This document shows, in pieces, positions 27,683 through 36,904 of a stretch of DNA of 64,000 bases (position 1 is the stretch's first letter; each line of letters begins with the position of its first letter). The translations under genes were made by a program, and so were the position numbers. The DNA comes from Flavobacterium pectinovorum (GTDB taxonomy: Bacteria > Bacteroidota > Bacteroidia > Flavobacteriales > Flavobacteriaceae). Below the pieces are notes generated by a model. It did no database searches, was not told where the DNA came from, and saw only the letters and a list, made by a program, of their open reading frames with translations. The stretch is taken from contig NZ_RCZH01000006.1 of the NCBI RefSeq assembly GCF_006438875.1, forward strand, positions 121,032-185,031. The letters are read 5' to 3'.

Positions 27683-27728
27683 AAAAAAAGGGATTGTTTC
27701 AATTTGTGATGAAACAATCCCCTTTTAT
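27682..27728. terminator. Bidirectional rho-independent terminator
   Basis: GGATTGTTTC (27691-27700) pairs with GAAACAATCC (27711-27720) around a 10-nt loop, extended by further AGG/CCT pairs. An A-run precedes and a T-run follows, so it can terminate both the plus-strand gene ending at 27498 and the minus-strand receptor gene ending at 27760. Confidence 0.85.
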
Positions 27729-27759
27729 AAATTTAAAAACTATTTACTCAGAAATAAAC

Positions 27760-30174
27760 TTAGAATTTAAACGTAACATTTGCTGTTATACGAGTTGGAT
27801 TTTGAGCTGCAAGTCTGTAAGACCAATACTTTTCGTTGGTTATATTATCTACTTTAAGACCCAATCTATACTTTGGCTGATCGTAAAAAAGCGAAGCGTC
27901 TAATACGGTGTATGACGGAATTGAGAACTTGAAAGCTGTGGTATTTGTTTGGTAATATTCACTTCCGTAAATTCCTCCAAAACCAATTCCTAAACCTTGA
28001 GCCTGACCTGTTGTAACTCTATAACTTGCCCATAAGTTTGCCGTTCTTGGTGATCCTGCAGTTGTTGGACGCAATCCCTGAACGCTGGCATTACTCTTTT
28101 CGTATTTACTGTCATTATAAGTATAACCTGCCACAATATTTAATCCCGAAATTGGGTTGGCAATTAACTCTGCTTCAAAACCTTTACTCACCTGAGTTCC
28201 ATCCTGAATGGAGAAATTTGCATGATCGGGATCATCACGAGTGATATTTGTTACTTGAATATCGTAGTAACTTAATGTAGCCGAAATTTTGTTCAGGTCA
28301 AATTTAAAACCTCCCTCCCACTGATTCGCTTGATTTGGTTTGAAAGTATTACCGTCAAAATCAGAACCGGAAACGTTGCTGAAACCGTTCATATAATTAC
28401 CAAACACAGCAATTTTTTCTTTCATAATTTGATAAACTAATCCAAATTTTGGAGAGAAAGCTGTTTGATTATAATTTCCTACGATAGAATCTTTACTTGG
28501 ATAATAAACTCCTTTGTTTTCATATTTATCTACACGAATTCCACCCATCGCTAATAATCTGTCTGTTACATTTAAAACATCCGAAACATAAGCGCTATAG
28601 GTAACTTCATCATTCGATACGTAATTGGTGAATTTAGCCGTAGCAAACATTGGCGCCACTTTGTCTACATTAAAATTATTATACGCATCACCCGGCTTTT
28701 TATAATCCATTGCCGGCATATTTACAGTTGCGTCATTACGCGTAGCACGCAAACTATAATAATCTAAACCTGCAACTACTCTGTTTTTTAGCTTTCCGAT
28801 TTTAAAAACTCCAATGAAATTCTGCTGAATATCTGTTCCGTAAAAAGGAGATTCCTGATACGTAACTTGCTGTCTCAATGTTGTAGGAGACATCATTTGT
28901 AATGCCACCGTGTAACCGTCAGATGATGATCTTGTTCTCGATAAAATGGTTTGAGAAGTCCATTCATCAGACATTTTATACTTTAACTGAGCAAAAACAT
29001 TGTATTGTTGGCTCGTGTAATTAATAGTATTATTGGCAAAAGATAATTTATATGGAATATCAAGTTGTTCAATACCACTTTCTGTTCCTTTTACAGCAAA
29101 CGGAGCAAGTCTTGTTGGCGAAGTTGCTTTATATAAACTAAATTCGGCATCGATTAAAAGCGTTAATCGATCATTGATTTCGTATGAAAAACTTGGGGCA
29201 ATAGAAAAATTCTTGTTGAATCCTGCATCCTGAAAACTCCTTTCGCTGTGAAAAGCCGTATTGACTCTTAATAATGCCGTTTTATCTGCGTTAAGCGGAG
29301 TATTAATATCAGCTGTAAATCGGTTCAAATCCCAACTTGCTGCAGAATACGATATTTCACCTTTAAAACTGTCAAAAGGCTTTTTGGTAACACGGTTAAA
29401 TAAACCACCAAAGGATGATAATGTACTTCCAAAAAGTGTTGCAGATGGTCCTTTAATAACCTCAATACGCTCTAAATTTGAAGGATCAATAGTGGTATAA
29501 GTAAAACTCCCAACACCATTTCTAACTACTTGTGGAGTTGGAAAACCTCGTGAAATAGAAGTTGTACGACCTTGATTTCTAACTTCGGCAATACCGGCTC
29601 CGGGAACGTTTTTGAAGGCACTGTTATAATCTGTGATTACCTGCTCTTTCATTAATTCCTTGCTTACAACAATATAAACCTGTGAATTTTCGATGTTTTT
29701 CAAAGGCATTTTTGCCACATCAAAACTTTCTTTTTTAGCAAAACGATTTCCTCCCGTACGAATTACAACATCTTCAAGATTCTCTACAGATGAGTTTACT
29801 TGCACGTCTACAATCACAGATGGGGCTTGTTCCGAAATCTCCGCAGTTTCAGTAGATGAAGCATATCCTGTCATCGTAACTTCGAGCGTATATTTACCAA
29901 AAGGTACTTTTTTGAACTCGTAATTACCGGATGCATTTGTTACGGCGCTCTTATTTATTTCGATCAATTTTACTACAACTCCCTGACCCGCATTACCATC
30001 ATTAGTGATAACAGTTCCTGAAATTTGTCCTGTAGTTCCTGATTGTGCGTGAATGAAGCCTACATTCAACAGGGAAAATATTAAAAGGAATAGCGATAAA
30101 TTATAGTGTGTTTTTTGGTTTCTTTTCTGAAAAAATCCGCAAAAAGAGGATATTAAAGGTACTAGTCTTGTCAT
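27760..30174 (-). CDS. TonB-dependent siderophore receptor
   Basis: 804 residues with a long N-terminus before the signal-peptide core (LSLFLLIFSLLNVGFIHAQS). A carboxypeptidase-regulatory-like domain (about 48-125; ISGTVITNDGNAGQGVVVKL) precedes the plug (PLKNIENSQVYIVVSKELMK, RGFPTPQVVRNGV, IERIEVIKGPSATLFGS-like segment reading ERIEVIKGPSATLFGS) and a beta-barrel ending in ITANVTFKF with terminal Phe. The plug signature is that of FhuA/FpvA-type siderophore receptors rather than SusC. It imports an iron-chelate using TonB. No SusD-like partner is adjacent; downstream is the strong terminator at 27682-27728. The particular siderophore is not predictable. Confidence 0.9.
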   Translation of the reverse strand: MTRLVPLISSFCGFFQKRNQKTHYNLSLFLLIFSLLNVGFIHAQSGTTGQISGTVITNDGNAGQGVVVKLIEINKSAVTNASGNYEFKKVPFGKYTLEVTMTGYASSTETAEISEQAPSVIVDVQVNSSVENLEDVVIRTGGNRFAKKESFDVAKMPLKNIENSQVYIVVSKELMKEQVITDYNSAFKNVPGAGIAEVRNQGRTTSISRGFPTPQVVRNGVGSFTYTTIDPSNLERIEVIKGPSATLFGSTLSSFGGLFNRVTKKPFDSFKGEISYSAASWDLNRFTADINTPLNADKTALLRVNTAFHSERSFQDAGFNKNFSIAPSFSYEINDRLTLLIDAEFSLYKATSPTRLAPFAVKGTESGIEQLDIPYKLSFANNTINYTSQQYNVFAQLKYKMSDEWTSQTILSRTRSSSDGYTVALQMMSPTTLRQQVTYQESPFYGTDIQQNFIGVFKIGKLKNRVVAGLDYYSLRATRNDATVNMPAMDYKKPGDAYNNFNVDKVAPMFATAKFTNYVSNDEVTYSAYVSDVLNVTDRLLAMGGIRVDKYENKGVYYPSKDSIVGNYNQTAFSPKFGLVYQIMKEKIAVFGNYMNGFSNVSGSDFDGNTFKPNQANQWEGGFKFDLNKISATLSYYDIQVTNITRDDPDHANFSIQDGTQVSKGFEAELIANPISGLNIVAGYTYNDSKYEKSNASVQGLRPTTAGSPRTANLWASYRVTTGQAQGLGIGFGGIYGSEYYQTNTTAFKFSIPSYTVLDASLFYDQPKYRLGLKVDNITNEKYWSYRLAAQNPTRITANVTFKF

Positions 30175-30394
30175 GTTATTCTTATTTAAACTAATTCTAA
30201 ATTAAAGCGCAAAAGAACAATATAAATTTCAATCTATCAATAGTAAATTGTTATTTTTTTCTGAAATAAATCCTTTTAAAGAAGCGTAAAAAATATACTA
30301 CACAAATGTTAATCCATATTATAACAATAAGAATTATGATTAAACAATTTTCGCACAAAGAGTCGCAATGTTTTTAATCTTAATTTTTTGACTA

Positions 30395-30597
30395 GCCTCC
30401 TGCTTCAGCTCAATGTCATTAAATTAAGGGAAATCTATAATGCTTCGCTGAAATAATCTCTCACAGAAGAAGCAAAAAATTTTTTTTTCACGCAGATTTA
30501 GCAGATTTAGCAGATTTTTTTTAATCTTTTTAATCCTTTAATCTGTGGCTTTAAAATAAAGAAGCTTAACTTAATGACATTGTGCTTCAGCTGGAGG
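30395..30597. repeat. Composite inverted-repeat element, variant core
   Basis: The ends are GCCTCCTGCTTCAGC and GCTTCAGCTGGAGG with inner CAATGTCATTAAATTAAGG and CTTAACTTAATGACATTG, the same outer arms as the elements at 821-1060 and 50323-50563. The core is different: it contains a CACGCAGATTTAGCAGATTT-type repeat in place of the ATCCGTTTTT core. Confidence 0.65.
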
Positions 30598-30720
30598 TAA
30601 TTAACACATGTAATAAAAGGCTTTAACCAAATCACGTATTTTTGGCTAAAGCCATTCAGATTGATCTTATATAAACTCCAGCTAAAGCTGGAGCCAATTC
30701 AAAAAAACCAAATCTTATAC

Positions 30721-30758
30721 AAAAAAATGCCTGTATTCTTTCTGGAAGAACACAGGCA
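30721..30758 (-). terminator. Terminator of the D-2-hydroxyglutarate dehydrogenase-like gene
   Basis: On the minus strand TGCCTGTGTTCTT pairs with AAGAATACAGGCA around a short loop, followed by a run of seven T. It lies 45 bp beyond the stop at 30803 and closes the long minus-strand gene run. Confidence 0.75.
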
Positions 30759-30802
30759 CTTGCAACAAAAAACTTCACTAAATTATTTTTAAGGAATATA
30801 AC

Positions 30803-33754
30803 CTACTTCAACGCCTCATAAAGTATTTCTACCGGATGTTGCGCTTTTCGTCCTGTACCGTCCGAAATTTGATGCCTGCAACTTGTTCCGGAAGCCGAAA
30901 TCAATGTCGCAGCTTCTTCTGAACGAATCGTTGGGAATAAAACCAACTCTCCTATTTTCATAGAAATATCATAATGTTCTTTTTCGTAGCCAAAAGAACC
31001 TGCCATCCCGCAACAGCCACTCGGAATATTCAGCACGGTATAGTTCTTTGGCAAAAGCAAAATTTTCTTTAACGGAACCAATGACGATAAAGCTTTCTGA
31101 AAACAATGTCCATGCATTCGTACTCGTTCTGTTTTATCTGTAAAACTATTTGATGAAATTCGTCCTTCGTCTAATTCTTTGGCTAAAAACTCTTCTATCA
31201 AAAAGGTCTTTTTCGCAAATGCTTTTGCTTTTGCTTTTAAATCTCCGCGACATAAATCAGGATATTCATCCCGAAAACTCAATATTGCTGAAGGTTCAAT
31301 TCCGATTAAAATACCCTCTTCCGGAATTGTTGTTTCGAAATCCCTTGTATTTTGTTCCGCTATTTCTCGCGCTTCTCTTAGCATTCCTTTCGAAAGATAC
31401 GTTCTTCCGCTGATGCCAATTTTAGGAATTTCAACTTGATATCCCAAACGATTCAGAAGTTTAACGGTTGTCTGACCAATTTCGACATCATAATAATTCA
31501 GAAATTCATCATTGTATAAATACACCTTTCCGTTTACAAAATCTCCGCTCTGAATGTAATTTTTTATCCATTTGGCAAAAGTGATTTTGTGCATTAAAGG
31601 TAATTTCCTTTCTGTGGCAAAACCAGTTGCTTTTTTAATCACATTTCCCAAAGCACCTTTAGTAGATAAATTATACATCCACGGAATTGCAGCAAACAAA
31701 TGGTTTATTTTTGGTGTATTTCCGATCAATCTGGAACGGAATTTCACACCGTTTTTATCATGATATTGTTGTAAAGTTTCAGCTTTTAATTTTGCCATAT
31801 CTACATTCGACGGACATTCAGATTTACATCCTTTACAACTTAAACACAAATCAAGTACATCAAGAAGATTTTCATCATCAAACTTATTTGCTTTTGTCGA
31901 GTTTGTAATCGTTTCTCTCAACATGTTTGCTCTCGCACGCGTTGTATGTTTTTCATCTCGCGTTGCCATATAACTTGGACACATTGTACCTCCGCTTTTC
32001 TCTGTTTTTCTACAATCACCGGATCCGTTGCACATTTCGGCTGCACGCAGGATTCCGTTATTTTCAGAGAAATCAAAATAGGTATCCGGCATTGGCGTGT
32101 CTTGCCCCGCTGTATATCGCAAACTAGAATCCATAGGAGGCGTATTCACGATTTTACCCGGATTAAAAACTCCCCACGGATCCCAAACTTCTTTTATCTG
32201 AATAAACAATTGATAGATCTCTTCGCCTAACATCAACGGAATAAATTCTCCTCGAAGCCTTCCGTCACCGTGTTCTCCACTTAAAGAACCTTTGTATTTT
32301 TTAACTAAATGTGCAATATCGGTAGCTATGGTTCTAAAGATTGCTGTACCTTCTTTTGTTTTTAAATCTATAATCGGGCGCAAATGCAATTCTCCCGTTG
32401 CGGCATGTGCATAATGCACGCAGTTTAAGTTTCGTTCTTTTAGAATAGCATTGAAGTCTTCGATAAAATCCGGTAAATCATTAACATCTACAGCGGTATC
32501 TTCAATTACGGCAACCGCTTTTGCATCACCCGGAATATTCGATAATAGACCTAATCCAGCTTTTCGCAATGTCCAGACTTTATTGGTATCATCGCCGTAA
32601 ACAATCGGGAAATGATAACCTAGATTTTTAGAACGCATTAAAGCTTCCATTTCTTTTGCAATAGCATCAATTTCCTCTTGCGAATCTCTCAAAAATTCGA
32701 CAGCCAAAATAGCCTGAGGATCTCCTTTTACAAAAAAACGATTCTTGCTTTGTTCTATATTTTCCTTAGTACATTCCAGAATATAATGGTCGATTAACTC
32801 TACACTATCCGGATTAAATTTTAAAGCTTCGATATTTGCTTTTAAGGATTCATTTATACTTTCAAAATGTACGCAAACCAAAGCTGCAAAAGGCTTTAAA
32901 GCATCGACTAAATTCAGTTTTATGGCGGTCGAAAAGAACAATGTTCCCTCTGATCCTGCAATTAATTTACAAAAATTGAATTTTTCATCTGAATCTCCAA
33001 AAGGCATAGAATCTGCCAATAAATCCAAAGCGTAACCTGTATTTCTCCTTGGAATTGATTTCTTAGGAAAATTATCGTCGAATAAAGTTCTGTTTGTTTC
33101 AGAAGATAATATCTCTTTTGCCTGAACATAAATCGCTTGTTCCAACGGACTCACTACATTGATTCCGTTGCATTTATCTTCAAACTCAGCATTGGTTAAA
33201 GAACCAAACGTAACTTCATTTCCATCAGCAAGAAAACCTTTTATTTCAAGTAAATGTTCTCGTGTAGAACCGTAAATAACAGATCTCGCGCCACAAGCAT
33301 TGTTCCCTACCATTCCGCCAATCATACAGCGATTACTGGTAGAAGTTTCAGGTCCAAAAAAGAGTTTATACGTTTTCAAATGAAGATTCAGCTCATCACG
33401 AATTACCCCAGGTTCAACCCAAGCTGATTTATTTGCCTGATCAACCGAAATAATTTTTGTAAACTCTTGCGAAATATCAACTATAATTCCGTTACCCACA
33501 ACCTGACCCGCAAGCGAAGTTCCCGCTGCTCGCGGAATTACACTGCTATTATTTTCTCTTGCAAAGGCAATAATTTTCTGAATATCTTCTTTTGTTTTCG
33601 GAATCGCTACCGCCAAAGGCATTTCTTTATAAGCACTGGCATCAGTTGCATAAAGCAAACGCATGGTATGATCGTAAAATAATTTACCTTCTAATTGTTT
33701 TTCTAAACCTTCAAGATTAATCGAACTCTTGGAAAGGATATTATTATCATTCAT
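30803..33754 (-). CDS. FAD/Fe-S oxidoreductase, D-2-hydroxyglutarate dehydrogenase-like (YdiJ type)
   Basis: 983 residues, no signal peptide. The N-terminal FAD_binding_4 domain has VIPRAAGTSLAGQVVGNGII and GGMVGNNACGARSV. The FAD oxidase C-terminal domain follows (NCVHYAHAATGELHLRPIID, SGEHGDGRLRGEF). A ferredoxin-like part has two cysteine clusters, CNGSGDCRKTEKSGGTMCPS (about 570-595) and CLSCKGCKSECPS (about 636-649), and the C-terminus has a CCG-type domain (HGHCFQKAL, IPSGCCGMAGSFGYEKEHYD). This is the YdiJ layout, a single-chain GlcD plus GlcF. YdiJ oxidises D-2-hydroxyglutarate to 2-oxoglutarate; D-lactate is the main alternative. The DUF1338 gene in the same run makes D-2-hydroxyglutarate the more attractive substrate. 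Confidence 0.8.
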   Translation of the reverse strand: MNDNNILSKSSINLEGLEKQLEGKLFYDHTMRLLYATDASAYKEMPLAVAIPKTKEDIQKIIAFARENNSSVIPRAAGTSLAGQVVGNGIIVDISQEFTKIISVDQANKSAWVEPGVIRDELNLHLKTYKLFFGPETSTSNRCMIGGMVGNNACGARSVIYGSTREHLLEIKGFLADGNEVTFGSLTNAEFEDKCNGINVVSPLEQAIYVQAKEILSSETNRTLFDDNFPKKSIPRRNTGYALDLLADSMPFGDSDEKFNFCKLIAGSEGTLFFSTAIKLNLVDALKPFAALVCVHFESINESLKANIEALKFNPDSVELIDHYILECTKENIEQSKNRFFVKGDPQAILAVEFLRDSQEEIDAIAKEMEALMRSKNLGYHFPIVYGDDTNKVWTLRKAGLGLLSNIPGDAKAVAVIEDTAVDVNDLPDFIEDFNAILKERNLNCVHYAHAATGELHLRPIIDLKTKEGTAIFRTIATDIAHLVKKYKGSLSGEHGDGRLRGEFIPLMLGEEIYQLFIQIKEVWDPWGVFNPGKIVNTPPMDSSLRYTAGQDTPMPDTYFDFSENNGILRAAEMCNGSGDCRKTEKSGGTMCPSYMATRDEKHTTRARANMLRETITNSTKANKFDDENLLDVLDLCLSCKGCKSECPSNVDMAKLKAETLQQYHDKNGVKFRSRLIGNTPKINHLFAAIPWMYNLSTKGALGNVIKKATGFATERKLPLMHKITFAKWIKNYIQSGDFVNGKVYLYNDEFLNYYDVEIGQTTVKLLNRLGYQVEIPKIGISGRTYLSKGMLREAREIAEQNTRDFETTIPEEGILIGIEPSAILSFRDEYPDLCRGDLKAKAKAFAKKTFLIEEFLAKELDEGRISSNSFTDKTERVRMHGHCFQKALSSLVPLKKILLLPKNYTVLNIPSGCCGMAGSFGYEKEHYDISMKIGELVLFPTIRSEEAATLISASGTSCRHQISDGTGRKAQHPVEILYEALK

Positions 33755-34144
33755 TTTAATACTTTATTATATAAATTTTGCCGCAAAGGCGCAAAGGCGC
33801 AAAGCTTAAACACAATATTGTCATTGCGATTTTCCCAATAAAAGCAATTTTCAGAAGCTAATCCCGCTATCCGTTTCAATCTTTTGTGGCGAACCCCGCC
33901 ACAAAAGGATTTCCACTTCTATCGGGGCTAGGGCAATCGTTTTCATAACAATATTTTATTTTAGTTTGTCATTTCGACCGAAGGGAGACCCGAGCGATAG
34001 CGAACGGACGAAGTAAATCACACTATCCCGAAGTTTCGGGACGCAATCAAAATTGCCAATCTTTGTCGAATCCCAAGTGTGATTTCTCCTCCGTCGAAAT
34101 GACAAAACCTTGGCGACTTTGTGTCTTTGCGGCGAGATTTTTTT
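33755..34144. repeat. Repeat-filled gap between dehydrogenase and fusion-enzyme genes
   Basis: No gene is seen. It holds a GCAAAGGCGCAAAGGCGCAA tandem near 33783, a region rich in GGGGCTAGGGCAA-like sequence near 33900-33940, and a pair of facing repeats GTCATTTCGACCGAAGGGAG (33968) and CTCCTCCGTCGAAATGACA (about 34085-34103). The same gene direction on both sides means these may be transcribed as part of one message. Confidence 0.65.
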
Positions 34145-36442
34145 CTACAATTCACTTAAAGCGACATCTAACAATCGCACCATTTCATCTGCATTTTGTT
34201 TACTAAATGGCATTGGTGGTTTTATTTTTAAAACATTGTGCAAAGGTCCATCTGTACTTAATAAATAACCGTTGGCTTTCAGTTTTTCTACTACGATATC
34301 TATTTCGGGAACAGCAGGTTCCATAGTTGTTCTGTCTTTTACCATTTCGGCACCAATGAACAATCCATGTCCGCGAACATCACTAATAATAGGATGTTTT
34401 GCCATTAAACCTTTCAATCCATTCATTAAATAATTTCCAACTTCTAAGGCATGTTTTTGCATTTCTTCCTCCTGAATAACATCAAGAACTGCTAATCCTG
34501 TAGTCATTGACACGGGATTACCGCCAAAAGTGTTAAAGTATTCCAGTCCGTTATTGAAAGCATCTGCAATTTCTTCTGTTACAATTACAGCTGCCAAGGG
34601 ATGACCGTTTCCAATTGGTTTTCCTAGAACAATAATATCGGGAACTACATTTTGCAATTCAAATCCCCAAAAATGATCTCCAATTCTCCCGAATCCAACC
34701 TGAACTTCATCTGCAATACAAACTCCTCCGGCTGCTCTAACATATTCGTAGGCTGTTTTTAGATAATTTTCCGGTAACGGAATCTGTCCTCCAACTCCCA
34801 GTAAGGTTTCACAAATAAATACGGCTGGCGCTTTATCTTCTTTTTTTAGGTCTTCAATGATTCTTTGTACATCTGCAGCGTATTTTTCTCCTGCATTTGT
34901 ATCTCCATATTTATACGGACCACGATACAAATCCGGATTCATCGCTTTATGTATCCACGGCATTTGTCCAGATCCACCTTTACTGTCAAATTTATACGGA
35001 CTCATTTCCATTGCCACAGTCGAAGTTCCGTGATACGCATGATCGAGTACAATAATATCTTTTTGTTTGGTAAAATGACGACTCATTCTGATCGCCAAAT
35101 CATTGGCTTCACTTCCTGAATTTACAAAGTAACAAACACTTAATTTTGCGGGTAATGTCGCTGTTAGTTTATCAGCATATTCGGTAATAGCGTCATTTAG
35201 GTATCTGGTATTGGTATTTAAAGTTGCTATTTGCTTTTGCATTTTTCGAACCACAACGGGATGGCAATGCCCAACATGCGACGGATTATTTACACAATCT
35301 ACAAAGGTTCTTCCCTTATCATCGTATAAATATTGTAAAGCTCCTTTGACAATTTTTAATTTGTCTTTGTATCCAATACTTAGATTTCTTCCTATTTTCT
35401 TTTTTCGAATATCAAGCAAATTGCTATAATCATCATCATTGATTACTCCTTCAAAACCACAAGCTCTCCTGAAAGCATCCTGTGCCTTGATTGGATTTAT
35501 TTCGATCAATTTATACAACAAATCCCAAGCTGGTTTTTCAGTGATAAAATGATGTTCGTTGTTACTGTCTAATGACGCATTATATGCCGATTGGGTTACG
35601 CTTATGCAAAGTCGTCCGGCAATTAAATAATACAATAAATCTAATTCCTGCTCTGTAAGTGCGTATGCTTTATGATACCCTTCCACAATCAAAGCCGCTA
35701 CAGCCAACGGATCTTTCTCGTCCAGCATCGCATACGTACAAGCGATTGCCAAATTATTGATAAGCGAAGTATAAACCATATCGCCAAAATCAATTAAACC
35801 GTTTATGCGATTGCCTTGTACTAATACATTGTAATCGTTGGCATCGTTATGTATATAAGCATGTCTCAGTCGGTATATTTGCGGCAATACTTCTGTATCA
35901 AACTGAAGTAAAAAATATCCTGCAATACGTCTTTTTTCGTGATTCAGAATATGTTTTAAATTATCACCCGCCTCACTCGCACGGCTAATATCCCAGATAT
36001 AATTGCGGTGCATTCCCGGATGCGAAAAGTCTTGTAATGCATGATCCATTTTGCCTAAAAAAGAACCTAAATTATGATGTAATTCATTTGTTTTTACTTT
36101 TTCGTCAACCCAAAAAGTGCCTTCTAAGAAGTTTAGGATTCTGATGTAATAGGTTTTAGAATCTCTTACTATTTTAGTTAACTCTTCTCCCTCTTTATTG
36201 ATACTAAAATGCTGAAAACAATCTGAAATATTGCTTTTTTTAAGATGCTGAATAATGTTTATCTGCGCTTCTAAAAAAGGAAACGAATGACTCTCATTGG
36301 ATACTTTCAGAATGTATTTTTCATTTTTCTCATTCGATAAAAGAAAATTTAATTCGTCATATCCATTTAATGCTTTTACGGTCACAATTAATCCGTAATG
36401 TTCTTTTACTAAATCCTGAATAGTTGCTTCTGAAAAAGTCAT
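34145..36442 (-). CDS. Fused hydroxylysine kinase-like / phospholyase-like (class III aminotransferase fold) enzyme
   Basis: 765 residues, two enzymes in one chain. Residues 1-340 are a choline-kinase-like (APH) domain with catalytic HNDANDYNVLV (about 197-207) and GLIDFGDMVYTSLINNLAIA, closest in pattern to eukaryotic hydroxylysine kinase (HYKK/AGPHD1). Residues about 345-765 are a class III aminotransferase fold with NNPSHVGHCHP, CYFVNSGSEANDLAIRMSRH, CIADEVQVGFGRIGDHFWGF and PLP lysine K608 in VLGKPIGNGHPLA. This domain matches the AGXT2L1/AGXT2L2 branch, PLP phospholyases that split phosphoethanolamine or 5-phosphohydroxylysine. Kinase and lyase together would turn hydroxylysine into aminoadipate semialdehyde; ethanolamine is the main alternative. 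Larger homologues carry an M23 peptidase domain in between, absent here. Confidence 0.85.
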   Translation of the reverse strand: MTFSEATIQDLVKEHYGLIVTVKALNGYDELNFLLSNEKNEKYILKVSNESHSFPFLEAQINIIQHLKKSNISDCFQHFSINKEGEELTKIVRDSKTYYIRILNFLEGTFWVDEKVKTNELHHNLGSFLGKMDHALQDFSHPGMHRNYIWDISRASEAGDNLKHILNHEKRRIAGYFLLQFDTEVLPQIYRLRHAYIHNDANDYNVLVQGNRINGLIDFGDMVYTSLINNLAIACTYAMLDEKDPLAVAALIVEGYHKAYALTEQELDLLYYLIAGRLCISVTQSAYNASLDSNNEHHFITEKPAWDLLYKLIEINPIKAQDAFRRACGFEGVINDDDYSNLLDIRKKKIGRNLSIGYKDKLKIVKGALQYLYDDKGRTFVDCVNNPSHVGHCHPVVVRKMQKQIATLNTNTRYLNDAITEYADKLTATLPAKLSVCYFVNSGSEANDLAIRMSRHFTKQKDIIVLDHAYHGTSTVAMEMSPYKFDSKGGSGQMPWIHKAMNPDLYRGPYKYGDTNAGEKYAADVQRIIEDLKKEDKAPAVFICETLLGVGGQIPLPENYLKTAYEYVRAAGGVCIADEVQVGFGRIGDHFWGFELQNVVPDIIVLGKPIGNGHPLAAVIVTEEIADAFNNGLEYFNTFGGNPVSMTTGLAVLDVIQEEEMQKHALEVGNYLMNGLKGLMAKHPIISDVRGHGLFIGAEMVKDRTTMEPAVPEIDIVVEKLKANGYLLSTDGPLHNVLKIKPPMPFSKQNADEMVRLLDVALSEL

Positions 36443-36904
36443 TGCTATTATATTAAATTGTTTTTATATTTTTTTCGCTACGAATTCCATAATCCTGCAA
36501 GGTTTTCAAAACCTTGTAGGTATGATTACAGTTTTTTTTTCGCCACGAATTCCACGAATTAACACTAATTACTATGCCTACTCTATTTAAAAAAATTCGT
36601 GCTCATTCGTGGAATTCGTGGCTAACTTTTTTTGTTTCTTTATTACACCTACAACGTTTCGAAAACCTTACAGGAATGTCTGTAGCTATTTTTTTTTACC
36701 ACAAATTCCGCAAATTAGCACAAATTTTTACGCACTATACTTAAAAAAAATTCGTGAATTCGTGGCTAACTTTTATTTCCATGTTCTTATGTTTTTTTTA
36801 GCCACGAATTACACTAATTACACTAATTACTATGTGTATTCTATTTAAAAAAATTCGTGCTCATTCGTGAAATTCGTGGCTAACTTTTACTTCCCAGCTA
36901 ACTC
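36443..36904. repeat. Repeat cluster between fusion-enzyme and GH42 genes
   Basis: No gene is seen. It contains two 27-bp palindromes (36494-36520, CCTGCAAGG/CCTTGTAGG arms; 36648-36674) and three copies of a roughly 85-bp inverted repeat whose ends read GCCACGAATTCCACGAATTA and ATTCGTGGAATTCGTGGC (about 36540-36625, 36699-36768, 36801-36882). A single copy of the latter family occurs at about 42020-42108. Confidence 0.75.

Larger units (their letters stand above)
30175..30802. other. Intergenic region with a composite repeat and terminator
   Basis: No gene is seen. An A/T-rich stretch next to the receptor gene start (30180-30350) should carry its promoter. A composite repeat spans 30395-30597, a further AGCCTTTAGCCAAA-like palindromic stretch with CAGCTAAAGCTGGAGC lies at about 30610-30695, and the minus-strand terminator is at 30721-30758. 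Confidence 0.6.

Noticed and set aside
30803..33754. Plain D-lactate dehydrogenase
   Set aside because: It cannot be excluded from sequence, but the YdiJ-like single-chain layout and the DUF1338/ALDH7 context favour D-2-hydroxyglutarate, so lactate is given only as an alternative.
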